Origin: Natrialba asiatica DSM 12278
GTDB taxonomy: Archaea > Halobacteriota > Halobacteria > Halobacteriales > Natrialbaceae
NCBI RefSeq assembly: GCF_000337555.1
Contig: NZ_AOIO01000030.1
Coordinates: 276,686 to 340,685 of the forward strand
Direction: 5' to 3'
DNA length: 64,000 nucleotides
Below, piece by piece: positions 37,529-46,013 of this stretch. Below the pieces are notes generated by a model. The model was given only the letters and a program-made list of their open reading frames with translations. It was not told the origin of the DNA and did no database searches. Position 1 is the first letter of the stretch; every line of letters starts with the position of its first letter. A program made the position numbers and the translations under genes.

Positions 37529-38473
37529 TCAGTCGGAACTGCCGGAGGCCGCAGCCTCGGCGTCGGTCGGGACGCCGTCGGGGATGACTGCCTCGGGGTC
37601 GGTGCCGACGCTGTCACCGAGTTCGACCGTCGAGCCGGCGTTTTCGGCGATACCGGCTTCCTCGCCGTAGTCGCTATTGCTAACCTTGACCTCGGTGGCG
37701 GAGCCGTTCGCACCGGCCTCGATAGCAGTGTTCTGGCCGTTCATCTCGATCTGGCAGTTGTCGACCTCGATCGGACCGGGTGCCCAGGCCCAGATACCGC
37801 GGCCCTGGTAACCCTCGTCGTCGACGAGGACGCTCGAGTTCGTGATCTTGCTGCCTTCCGTCGCGACGCGGAAGTGAGAGACGTAGCAGTTTGCGGCGAA
37901 ACAGCTGTCGATGTGGAGGGTACCGCCGCCACCCGTCCCGGGCGCGGAGCCGTAGATGGCGTTGTCCGCGAAGTTCTGGATGTTGACGTTCTGGAAGTCG
38001 ATGTGCCCGGCGTGATCCGGATTGACCCAGAAGGCGGTCTGGCCGTGGCCGCTCGAGCTGCCGTTTTGCTCGCCGGTCCCATCTCCGAGGTAGACGTTCT
38101 CGATCGAACTCTCGCCCCCGGAGTCGGAGATACCGAAGGTAGCGGAGCCGGTTCCGGAGGTGTTTTTACCGGTAAATCCGATGTTTCGGATCGTCCAGTC
38201 ACTACCCTTCGCGGTAATGACGATATCCTGGCCGGTGGTCATGTCGATGAGTTTGTTCTCCCACGTGTCACCGGACTCGACCGTGATCGTCTGCCCTTCG
38301 GCGTCGATACGTTCGTAGTCCGATTGGCCCGCTGCCGTCCCGGCTGCACCGAGCGTCGTCGCTGCGGCCGCGACCGCCGCGACCGATTGGACGTAGTTGC
38401 GGCGTGTTAAGCCGGAATTACAGCCGTTGTTCGGAGTCGTCTCCGTTTCGGACGTACGGGAATGCTGCGCCAT
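37529..38473 (-). CDS. Tat-exported right-handed beta-helix protein (shorter paralogue)
   Basis: 314 aa from ATG 38473, supported by GGTTTATGG about 27-35 nt upstream (38503 region). Signal with RR in LTRRNYVQSVAAVAAAATTLG. The beta-helix domain is collinear with the first paralogue (SDYERIDAEGQTITVESGDTWENKLIDMTTG; SIENVYLGDGTG; VPTDAEAAASGSSD tail matching TPTSAAEAASGGSSD) but it lacks the three C-terminal units. The pair likely arose by tandem duplication. Probable secreted surface protein; substrate unknown. Confidence 0.8.
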   Translation of the reverse strand: MAQHSRTSETETTPNNGCNSGLTRRNYVQSVAAVAAAATTLGAAGTAAGQSDYERIDAEGQTITVESGDTWENKLIDMTTGQDIVITAKGSDWTIRNIGFTGKNTSGTGSATFGISDSGGESSIENVYLGDGTGEQNGSSSGHGQTAFWVNPDHAGHIDFQNVNIQNFADNAIYGSAPGTGGGGTLHIDSCFAANCYVSHFRVATEGSKITNSSVLVDDEGYQGRGIWAWAPGPIEVDNCQIEMNGQNTAIEAGANGSATEVKVSNSDYGEEAGIAENAGSTVELGDSVGTDPEAVIPDGVPTDAEAAASGSSD

Positions 38474-38919
38474 ACAATTCCGTAACAACACCTTATGCCC
38501 ATAAACCTTTCTTTGGATCTGAAGATTAAATTTATAGAGATTCTTTGTAACACTACGGTTTCGCTCACAATGTAGCCCGTCTCGTTCACGAAGATACGAA
38601 CGATGAACGGTGAAAACGGTTCTCACAACAGGGGCTTTCCGAGTCAATACGTTTTTACTCGCGGTTGCAGGAGCTATACGCCCCGTTTTCCGTCTTCTGA
38701 CCGGTGTGCTAACTCGCCACAGCAGGTCGGCTGATCCGCGCTGAAACAGTGGGCAGTCCGTACTTACCCGCGCCGCCGTCGGCGAGAGTTCAGAGACTGT
38801 GGTACGGATTCCCCGGCGTAACTGTAGGAGAGGTCGCGGTGTGTCGGAGCTAACTGACAGCAGTCCGTCGCGGTCGCGAGCCGAGATCGGTCGGAGAAAT
38901 CGTTTCGGAGATCGTTGCG
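38474..38919. other. Gap containing dispersed repeat copy C
   Basis: The left part is AT-rich promoter DNA of the beta-helix gene. The right part (38802-38870) is repeat copy C. No gene is supported. Confidence 0.35.
38802..38870 (+). repeat. Dispersed intergenic repeat, copy C
   Basis: Starts GTACGGATTCCCC and ends CTAACTGACAGCAGTCCGTCG, matching copies at 10530-10600 and 28698-28770. It lies about 50 bp from the 3' end of the polytopic membrane gene. Confidence 0.45.
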
Positions 38920-40731
38920 CTACACGGTGGCACCGTCAGTCGCGTTCGTCGACTCGACCGCGTACAGTTCGAACTCCTCGTTGGAGACCACCTTGTTCAC
39001 GCCCGGTTGCTGCGAGACGTCACTCAATGCGTCCTCGCTGTGGTGTAGCTCCTGGTAGACCTCGATCTCCCTCGTCACGTCGTATTCCGTGACGGCGAAG
39101 TAGTAATCGGATCCGCGATACGCGCCCGTGTAGTTGCCCGCCTCGAACTCGTCGGGATCGACTTCGCCGCTCGCCGTGCCGGCGCTCGTCAGTGGTGCCT
39201 CACGTTCGAGGCCGTAGATACCGTGATCGTACCGGTACGGGTCGTATCCGAGCCCGGCGTACGGCTGGTCATCGACGCCGTGATCGAAGCTCGTCTCGTA
39301 GCCGCTGTACTGCTGGTCGGTCACGTGTTGGTTCGGACTGAAGATCAACGGTGATGCGTAAACTGTCCCCAGCCCGAGGACGAGACACGCGCCGAGGGCG
39401 ACGGCGGCGACCGTGTTCGCTCCGGGCATCGTGAAGTATCGTGAGAGCCCGCCGATAGCCTGGGCGATCGCGACACCCGCGAGGATCGTCAGGACGACGT
39501 AGATGAACCCGATCTGTCGGAAGGCCATCGTCGGCGTCCCGACGAAGTAAAGCAGGAAGATGCCGCCGAGCGGGAAGAGCGCGATCGCGAAGTAGGTGAC
39601 GAACGCCGAGGTCTCGCGGTCGACTTTCGTCCAACCGAGCCACATGACCAGCACGAAGAGCGCGACCAGCAGTCCGATCACGGCCGCATCGAGGAACATC
39701 CGAACGAACAATTCGCCGAGGCTGCCGCCGATTTCGGTAAGCGACGCCCCGCGTTGGTCGACCGTCTGTCCGCCGCTGATATCCGCGGACAGCATTCCAG
39801 TGGCCATCCCGGACAGCGCACTCTGAAACCGCTCGTTCGTCAACGCCCAGGCCGCAAAGATGACGCCGAGGACGATCGTGTGCGTGTAGGCCGTCGGGTG
39901 GTCGAGCATCGGGTGGTCGCTGTACCGCCAGCGCGCGAGATACTGCACGCCCGCGACGGTACCGACGAGGACGACGACGTTGATCATCTGCTGTGGGTGC
40001 ACGAGCAAGAGCGCGATCCCGGTGAGATACAGCAGGGCACTAAACGGCGAGAGTCCGAGCGGAAGCCGCTCGACCGTCGACCGGCGGTGAAGATACGCGA
40101 CGAAGGCGAACAACACGACTGGTACCAGAAACAGCGCGTTCGAGTTCGTGTGCACGCCCATGTGCGTCGCGATGTTGTTGATCGGCAGGACCATCCACGA
40201 GACGATCGCGGCGACGCCGACCGCGAGTCCGTTGCCGGAGATGTCGCGGACGACGAGCGGCACGAACACCAGGAACGGAACGAACAGGACGACGACGGTG
40301 AGCAACAGGGCTCGCTCGATAGGGATGCCGGCGACGAAGTGCAAGACGGATGCGAGCGAGTGCAGCCCCGGATAGAACAGTTCGTGGGGCTGCAGGTTGC
40401 CGCTGACGATGTCCCGCGTCCACCCGAGGTGAGTCAGCGCGTCACCCATCCCGGCAAACCGGTAGTTCCGAATCAGCGGCAGGCTCACGATCGCCGTTAC
40501 CGTCGTCGCACCGAGTGCGATCCCGATCGCTTGCTGGCGGCCGCGGCAGGCGAGTGCCGTAACGAGCGCGATTGCGAGTGCGATCCCGAATCCGACCCAG
40601 ACGGCCGTCGGCGTCGCGGTAAACAGCGACGGTTCGTACGCCGTTGCCGGATTCGCCCTCGCGACGAGAAGTCCCGCAGCGAGGGCGAAAAAGCCGACCG
40701 CGTACGTCACGTTGAGCACTGATCGGTTCAT
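38920..40731 (-). CDS. Polytopic membrane protein, GT-C-like glycosyltransferase or polymerase candidate
   Basis: 603 aa from ATG 40731; an in-frame GTG at 40770 is possible and lies closer to the promoter box. I count about 13-14 membrane helices followed by a 150-residue soluble C-terminal domain (from FSPNQHVTDQQYSG). An early lumenal loop RNYRFAGMGDALTHLGW, with an acidic residue after the second or third helix, resembles the GT-C catalytic loop. Membership of a glycan locus suggests a lipid-linked sugar transferase or polymerase acting on the outer face. No AglB signature (WWDYG) is present. Confidence 0.65.
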   Translation of the reverse strand: MNRSVLNVTYAVGFFALAAGLLVARANPATAYEPSLFTATPTAVWVGFGIALAIALVTALACRGRQQAIGIALGATTVTAIVSLPLIRNYRFAGMGDALTHLGWTRDIVSGNLQPHELFYPGLHSLASVLHFVAGIPIERALLLTVVVLFVPFLVFVPLVVRDISGNGLAVGVAAIVSWMVLPINNIATHMGVHTNSNALFLVPVVLFAFVAYLHRRSTVERLPLGLSPFSALLYLTGIALLLVHPQQMINVVVLVGTVAGVQYLARWRYSDHPMLDHPTAYTHTIVLGVIFAAWALTNERFQSALSGMATGMLSADISGGQTVDQRGASLTEIGGSLGELFVRMFLDAAVIGLLVALFVLVMWLGWTKVDRETSAFVTYFAIALFPLGGIFLLYFVGTPTMAFRQIGFIYVVLTILAGVAIAQAIGGLSRYFTMPGANTVAAVALGACLVLGLGTVYASPLIFSPNQHVTDQQYSGYETSFDHGVDDQPYAGLGYDPYRYDHGIYGLEREAPLTSAGTASGEVDPDEFEAGNYTGAYRGSDYYFAVTEYDVTREIEVYQELHHSEDALSDVSQQPGVNKVVSNEEFELYAVESTNATDGATV

Positions 40732-40802
40732 CGTCTCAGACCTCCACGATGCAGCCAACTGGTTGGACACATTGCTTGCTCGGAGCCTCGTCGAATGGGG
40801 CG

Positions 40803-40810
40803 TTTGTTAT
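40803..40810 (-). promoter_or_regulatory. ATAACAAA box, copy 2
   Basis: Exact copy on the minus strand, 33-40 nt upstream of GTG 40770 and 72-79 nt upstream of ATG 40731. Confidence 0.55.
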
Positions 40811-41130
40811 AGGGAACCTATCAAACAGGGTGTGAGTGCAGGAAAAACGAACGGGTTTGACACTCGTCGACACGGCGTTGCCCGGCGACTTCCCCGCCGC
40901 CATTCGGAGTCGCCGCGTGACCGGTACGGTTGTCGTACACGCTGAACTCGGGGGACTGCGCTGGAATCCGGGCGACGGTCCCGATCAGTGAAGGACGACG
41001 TTGTGCCGTGTACGGCGTCGTTGTCGAACAGCGGAGGGTCGGCTATGGATCGATTTCATCGTCCCCGACCGATCAACGGTTCTGATGGTTTTTGTAGCCC
41101 TCCGTAGTCCTCGGGACAACGAGTTCAGCT
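40811..41130. other. Divergent gap between the GT-C-like and PP-loop genes
   Basis: 320 bp with no supported gene. No ATAACAAA box faces the PP-loop gene; a GGTTTTTGTAG stretch about 40-50 nt upstream of 41131 is the only AT-rich element. Confidence 0.35.
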
Positions 41131-42516
41131 ATGTCATCGATCACTCTCGACCGGCCGACCGTCTCCGGGTCGACGCTCGCGTGCGAGGTGCACCCGTCGT
41201 CCGATCTCCAGCGCTTTTTCACCGGTGAGCCGATTACCGTCAACTACGACCGTTCGATCGAATCCGTTCCGGACGGGATACTCGTGGTTCCGATCCTCGC
41301 ACAGGTGTGTCCCGTCGCCTGGGCGAACGGTGCGGACGTGTACGTCGAGACGGTCGATGGATCGTTCGCGCACGCGCTTGCGGCGGTTCAGGAGTCGCTG
41401 TGTGGAATGCACGACTTTCTCGAGGGTGGCGAGTTGTACGCTCGCCGAGTTCACGAGCGCTCCGGCGGCTCCGACGACGTCCCTGGAACCGGCACCGGCA
41501 CCGATGGTAGCGATACCGACGATAGCGCTCGCACCAGCGACGACGACAGCGACAGCGCACTCCTCTTCACCGGCGGCGTTGATTCGACCTGTTCGTACGT
41601 CCGCCACCGCGAGGAGGAGCCGACGCTCGTCAGTCTCCGCGGCTGGACGATCACGCCAGATCCGGCCGACGACGAGGACTGGGAGACGCTGCGAGAGCGG
41701 GTCTCGACGTTCGCCGACGAGCGCGATCTCGACACGGCGTTCATCGAGACGAACGCCCTGTCGGCGCTCGACCACGCAATGCTTCTCGCTCACTACAAAC
41801 GCTACGTCGACGGCGGCTGGTACAGCTCGGTCGGCCACGGTCTCGGTCTGCTCGGCCTCTGTGCGCCGATGGCGTACACTCGCGGCATCGAGGATCTGTA
41901 CGTCGCCGCGACCCACTGGGACGGCATCGACTTAGAGTGGGGCTCGCGACCCGATATCGACGACCACGTCCGCTGGACCGGCACGCAGTGTCACCACGAC
42001 GCGTACGACCTCACCCGCCAGGAGCGCCTCGATCTGATCGCCGACTACGTCGAGCGCGAGGCCGCGGATCTCGAACTCCAGACCTGCAACACGCGGCTGG
42101 ACGGCAACTGCGGGCAGTGCGAAAAGTGCTATCGGACCGCCGTCGGCCTCCGCCTCTCGGGACTCGACCCGCAGGCACACGGCTACCCGTTTACCGACGC
42201 CGACTACCGCGATCTCCGGCGCGCCCTCGAAAACGGAGCCTGGGTGCTCGGCCAGGACGAACGCTACATGTGGGCGGACATCCGCAGGCGCGTTCGCGAA
42301 ACGGACCGCGAGCCCGAATCGGCCGCCGAACGCGAGTTCTTCGCGTGGCTCGAGACGGCGTCGCTCGACGAACTCGTCTCGGAATCGGGGCCGCCGCTGT
42401 CGCATAGGGTGCTTCGCGCGGGCGCGAGGAACGCACCCGCGAGCGTCTACAACACGGCGTATCCGGTCTGGAAGACGATGAAGACGGGTCTCCACCGGGT
42501 GCGGCTGGGACGATAA
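41131..42516 (+). CDS. QueC-like PP-loop ATPase
   Basis: 461 aa. A PP-loop motif LLFTGGVDSTCSY (about 146-158) and a C-terminal zinc-binding segment CNTRLDGNCGQCEKCYRT match the QueC/ExsB-like N-type ATP pyrophosphatases. Residues about 105-140 form a low-complexity Gly/Thr/Asp insert before the PP-loop, and the N-terminal 100 residues are not part of the QueC core. Such enzymes adenylate carboxyl or carbonyl groups; in glycan loci QueC-like proteins may help make modified sugars. Not a queuosine/archaeosine gene by context: no QueD/E partner. Confidence 0.75.
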   Translation: MSSITLDRPTVSGSTLACEVHPSSDLQRFFTGEPITVNYDRSIESVPDGILVVPILAQVCPVAWANGADVYVETVDGSFAHALAAVQESLCGMHDFLEGGELYARRVHERSGGSDDVPGTGTGTDGSDTDDSARTSDDDSDSALLFTGGVDSTCSYVRHREEEPTLVSLRGWTITPDPADDEDWETLRERVSTFADERDLDTAFIETNALSALDHAMLLAHYKRYVDGGWYSSVGHGLGLLGLCAPMAYTRGIEDLYVAATHWDGIDLEWGSRPDIDDHVRWTGTQCHHDAYDLTRQERLDLIADYVEREAADLELQTCNTRLDGNCGQCEKCYRTAVGLRLSGLDPQAHGYPFTDADYRDLRRALENGAWVLGQDERYMWADIRRRVRETDREPESAAEREFFAWLETASLDELVSESGPPLSHRVLRAGARNAPASVYNTAYPVWKTMKTGLHRVRLGR

Positions 42517-42587
42517 GAAGGAGCGACGAGCGGAGCCGTGAACGGAGATTTTCCGCGAGTTCAGCGGAATTCGAGTCGTCGGTCTGC

Positions 42588-43049
42588 TTAGTTGTCGGTG
42601 TCGGAATCGGCGTCTGCGTCTCGATCTGCATCTGTATCCGTATCCGAATCGGACTCGTCCGCCCGCCCGGGCGTGATTTCGATCGGGTGGACCTCCTCGT
42701 CAGTCTCGCTTCGGTCCGCCGCTTTCCCACCCCGGCCCCCCGACTCACCGCCGACCGGAATCTTCGTCCGGAGCGACGAGGCGACCGACTGCACCTGATC
42801 GGCCAGCGTCTTGACCTCCGACTGGAACTCCTCGACGGAGCGTTCGACGTAGTGAACTCGTCGGGCCGGGATTCGCCGAACGATATCGTTGCCCTCGTCG
42901 TCCTCGTCGGTCTTGATGATCCAGTGGTCCTGGAAGTAGGCGACGTGTTCGTTCGGGACGGTCTTTCGGACCGTTCCCTCGTCGGGTTCGTCGTAGACGA
43001 TCGTTGCCTCACCGAGGTCGCGTTCGAGTTCGAGGTCGTCGTCGACCAT
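42588..43049 (-). CDS. Acidic protein of unknown function with Asp-rich tail
   Basis: 153 aa from ATG 43049; the open frame continues to 43163, but that overlaps the end of the next gene and is not protein-like. The core (ATIVYDEPDEGTVRKTVPNEHVAYFQDHWIIKTDEDDEGNDIVRRIPARRVHYVERSVEEFQ) looks like a small beta domain followed by a helix. The last 25 residues are a simple Asp/Thr/Ala repeat. No recognised motif; conserved-type haloarchaeal hypothetical. Confidence 0.65.
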   Translation of the reverse strand: MVDDDLELERDLGEATIVYDEPDEGTVRKTVPNEHVAYFQDHWIIKTDEDDEGNDIVRRIPARRVHYVERSVEEFQSEVKTLADQVQSVASSLRTKIPVGGESGGRGGKAADRSETDEEVHPIEITPGRADESDSDTDTDADRDADADSDTDN

Positions 43050-43159
43050 AGTGATGGGTTGGTCGCGAGAACGGTAGCCGCTGTGCTTGCAAGAGTTAGA
43101 ACGGTCGCTATCGGGTGCGAAATAAGCGGTGCAACCGGAGTGACGACCCGCGGTCGCGG

Positions 43160-44764
43160 TCACTCCATGTAGCCGAGTCCCTTCAGGCGGTCTTCGACCT
43201 CCGTAAAGTCCTCGTCGACCGCCTCTTCGTCCTCGTTTTCGGGCTGTGAGACGGCGGTGCGCTCGACTTTCGTCTGGGAGGGCGTCGCCGCCGAATCGAA
43301 CGCGTCGAAGAGGACGCGCCCGTCGATGTTCTTCGGGACCGGCTCGCCGATGCCGTGGAGCAGCGTCGGCGCGACGTCGACGACGCGGGCACCGCGAAGG
43401 GTTGCTCCCGGTTCGATTGACGGACCCCGACAGAGAATAATCCCCTCGCTCCGGTGGCTAGCCGCGTACGTCCCGGTATCGCCGAACAGTTGGTCGGTGA
43501 TCGCGTTCCGGCAGTCGTAGCCGTCGACGCCGTTGACGACGAGATCCGGCGAGCCGTCGTCGGTCGGAAAGAGTTCGTCGCCGTCGGCGATGGTGAGCAC
43601 GCGATCCCCGTGTTCGTCCGTGACGGACTCGAAGAGTTCAGCGAGTTCGGTTTTGACGCGGTCGATCTCCGACGGCGGGACGACGCCGTGTTCGAAGCGG
43701 TCGGTGTCGTTGACGTAGCAGTTGCCGGCACCGTGGACGAACGCGGTCGTCTCCTCGTAGTTGACATCGTAGAGGGCGTGATCACCGGGAATCTGTTCGG
43801 CGACCGAGTCGACGAGCGTCCGGGGGAGCGTCGAGACGAGCAGTTCCTCGGAGATGCCGACCCGTGCCAGCACGTCGGTGATCCGGTCGCGGGAGATGCC
43901 GAGACTCGCGAGCGCGCCCCGCGTGCCCTCGTCCTCGCGCCTGGCGAGGTAGCCCTCTCGCTCCAGCACGTGATTGATGTAGACCAGCTGGTCGATCGAG
44001 CCGAACCCGTGATCGGAGACGACGTAGAGATCGGCGTCGTGGCGATCGGTGAACTCGATCACGTCGCCGAGGATGGCGTCGAGTTTGCGGTAGTGATCGA
44101 GAAGCCGGTCCATGTCCCAGATGAGGTGCTGGAACCGGTCGGGGGCGGTGTAGACGAAGAAGAACAGCCGCCAGTCCGCGCCCGCGCGATCGAACTGGAG
44201 ATCCATGACCTTGCGGCGGTTGGCCAGCATCTCGTCGACGGCGACCTCGAAGTCGTCGAGCCGGTCGGCGTACTCGGGGTAGTCGAGACTGATCTCGTAG
44301 TCGGACACCTGGGACTCGATCTCGGCCTGGAGGTCGGGCGGGTGGGTGAAGTCCTGGTCGGTCGAGGGCGTCATCATTCCGGTGACCATCGTGCCGCCCT
44401 CGTCGAGTTCACGCGCGGGGTAGGTCATGGGGACGTTACCGACGTGGGCGGGAGAGAGGAGATCCCAGAGGGTGGGCTGGGTAACGTCGTGGCTTGTGTA
44501 CATCTCGTGGGAGTAGGTTCTAGAGAGGTTCTGGAAGCCGTAGATCCCGTGTTTGTCCGGCCAGACGCCGGTCGCGATCGACGGCCACGCGAGTGGCGTC
44601 GTCGGCGGGCGCGTGCTCTCGAGGGTCCCGGACGCGCCCTCGTCTCGAAGTCGGGCGAAGTTGGGAAGCGCCCCCTCGTCGCTCCACTGTTCGATCAACC
44701 GCCACGGCACGCCGTCGAGGCCGAGGACGAACGCTCGTCCGGTCCGTTGAGTAGATCCGCTCAT
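43160..44764 (-). CDS. Alkaline-phosphatase-superfamily phosphodiesterase (copy 2)
   Basis: 534 aa. Metal-site and nucleophile regions are clear: FVLGLDGVPWRLIEQW, PTTPLAWPSIATGVWPDKHGIYGFQ and VVSDHGFGSI. Compared with copy 1 (21930-23555) the first site keeps GLDG and the domain order is the same; both proteins end EDRL-x2-LGY. No signal peptide. Probably hydrolyses a phosphodiester or pyrophosphate in glycan precursor metabolism, but this is inferred from the family and locus. Preceded by an ATAACAAA box at -45 to -52. Confidence 0.85.
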   Translation of the reverse strand: MSGSTQRTGRAFVLGLDGVPWRLIEQWSDEGALPNFARLRDEGASGTLESTRPPTTPLAWPSIATGVWPDKHGIYGFQNLSRTYSHEMYTSHDVTQPTLWDLLSPAHVGNVPMTYPARELDEGGTMVTGMMTPSTDQDFTHPPDLQAEIESQVSDYEISLDYPEYADRLDDFEVAVDEMLANRRKVMDLQFDRAGADWRLFFFVYTAPDRFQHLIWDMDRLLDHYRKLDAILGDVIEFTDRHDADLYVVSDHGFGSIDQLVYINHVLEREGYLARREDEGTRGALASLGISRDRITDVLARVGISEELLVSTLPRTLVDSVAEQIPGDHALYDVNYEETTAFVHGAGNCYVNDTDRFEHGVVPPSEIDRVKTELAELFESVTDEHGDRVLTIADGDELFPTDDGSPDLVVNGVDGYDCRNAITDQLFGDTGTYAASHRSEGIILCRGPSIEPGATLRGARVVDVAPTLLHGIGEPVPKNIDGRVLFDAFDSAATPSQTKVERTAVSQPENEDEEAVDEDFTEVEDRLKGLGYME

Positions 44765-44808
44765 GATTGTCGAGAAACCTGCTGTCGTGGAGGTGTCGGG
44801 ATGATCGC

Positions 44809-44816
44809 TTTGTTAT
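44809..44816 (-). promoter_or_regulatory. ATAACAAA box, copy 3
   Basis: Exact copy on the minus strand, 45-52 nt upstream of ATG 44764, implying a leader of about 20 nt if it acts as the core promoter. Confidence 0.55.
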
Positions 44817-44947
44817 AGGCAACGTTCACGGACTGATCAGGCGAAACGACCGTTGTTCGGTCACGTTACCAGGTCGTCCGAGCGACGGCGCGGCTGTTCG
44901 CTCACCATACCGTTTGCGGTCGCGCGCCTGCACACTCAAAGGGACCA

Positions 44948-44955
44948 ATAACAAA
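44948..44955 (+). promoter_or_regulatory. ATAACAAA box, copy 4
   Basis: Exact copy on the plus strand. It lies -27 to -34 from ATG 44982, which opens a 10-codon frame (44982-45014) overlapping the deacetylase start at 45007. Confidence 0.6.
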
Positions 44956-45006
44956 ACCGGCAGATCAAATCCGCCACGAGTATGCTACGACCGCGTGGTG
45001 GGATCG

Positions 45007-45957
45007 ATGGGTAGCGTCGTTTGTTCGCTCGATGCCGAACTCGGTTGGGGCTTTCACGATTTCGAAACACCTCCCGCCGATCGGGTCGAAGCCGGCCGCC
45101 GCGGCTGGTCGACCATGCTCGACCTCTTCGATGAGTACAAGATTCCGGCCACTTGGGCCGTCGTCGGCCATCTCATGCTCGAGGACTGCGACCATGTTCA
45201 CACAGACCACCCCGCTCCCGACGGCTGGTTCGAATACGAGCAAACCGACTGGAACGACCGCCCCGACCTCCGATTCGGCCCGGATCTCGTCGACGCGCTA
45301 TTGACCGCCGACGTCGATCACGAGTTCGCCAGCCACTCGTTCTCGCACGTCCTCTTCGGCCGCCCGGAGACCGACCGCGACCTCGCCGTGGCTGAACTCG
45401 AACGAAGTCTCGAGATCGCGGATGCGTGGAGCCAGCCCGTCGACTCGTTCATCTATCCGCGCAACGACATCGGTCACCGGGACGTCCTTGCCGAGTTCGG
45501 AATCAGCGCGTACAGAGGGCGGTCGCCGACGCACGACGGCGTGCGCGGGCTCTTCGCTTCGACGGTTCGGGATCAGACGATGCTGGTCGAGCCGTACAGA
45601 GACGAGTTCGGGTTGGTGAACGTGCCGGCCTCGCTATTTCTCTTCGGCTTCGAGGGGCCGGCGCGGACGGTTGCGGAGTCGATCTGGCAGGACCCGATGG
45701 TCGTCCAGGCCAGGCGGGGGATCGAGGAGGCCGTCGGTAGCGACGGCATCTTCCACATGTGGCTGCATCCAAACAACCTCACACACCGCCGCGACGACCG
45801 ACGCATGCGGGCGATTCTCGAGTATCTCGATCGACGACGGGCGGAGACCGATCTGACGGTCGAAACGATGGGCGACGTTGCGCGACGGGTAGCCGTCGCC
45901 CGCGGCGTCGACGGCGGAGTCGTCGCCGTTGACGGCGGGCACACGCGTGATGACTGA
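45007..45957 (+). CDS. Polysaccharide deacetylase (NodB-like)
   Basis: 316 aa from ATG 45007 (in-frame GTGs at 44995 and 44998 are possible). NodB-like motifs: SLDAELGWGF (motif 1, Asp/Glu near the N-terminus), HEFASHSFSH (motif 2, metal His pair), SFIYPRND (motif 3) and FHMWLHPNN (motif 5 His). The family removes N- or O-acyl groups from amino sugars. No signal peptide, so it may act on cytoplasmic or lipid-linked intermediates. A 10-codon frame overlaps its start region. Followed by the Gfo/Idh/MocA-DUF362-SDR operon, which has its own box. Confidence 0.85.
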   Translation: MGSVVCSLDAELGWGFHDFETPPADRVEAGRRGWSTMLDLFDEYKIPATWAVVGHLMLEDCDHVHTDHPAPDGWFEYEQTDWNDRPDLRFGPDLVDALLTADVDHEFASHSFSHVLFGRPETDRDLAVAELERSLEIADAWSQPVDSFIYPRNDIGHRDVLAEFGISAYRGRSPTHDGVRGLFASTVRDQTMLVEPYRDEFGLVNVPASLFLFGFEGPARTVAESIWQDPMVVQARRGIEEAVGSDGIFHMWLHPNNLTHRRDDRRMRAILEYLDRRRAETDLTVETMGDVARRVAVARGVDGGVVAVDGGHTRDD

Positions 45958-45978
45958 GAAGCGCGTTGTACGACGGCG

Positions 45979-45986
45979 ATAACAAA
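45979..45986 (+). promoter_or_regulatory. ATAACAAA box, copy 5
   Basis: Exact copy within GATAACAAAGCCC, at -28 to -35 from ATG 46014, the clearest leaderless spacing in the set. Confidence 0.65.
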
Positions 45987-46013
45987 GCCCACCCACGCCC
46001 CGTTCTTGCGTAG

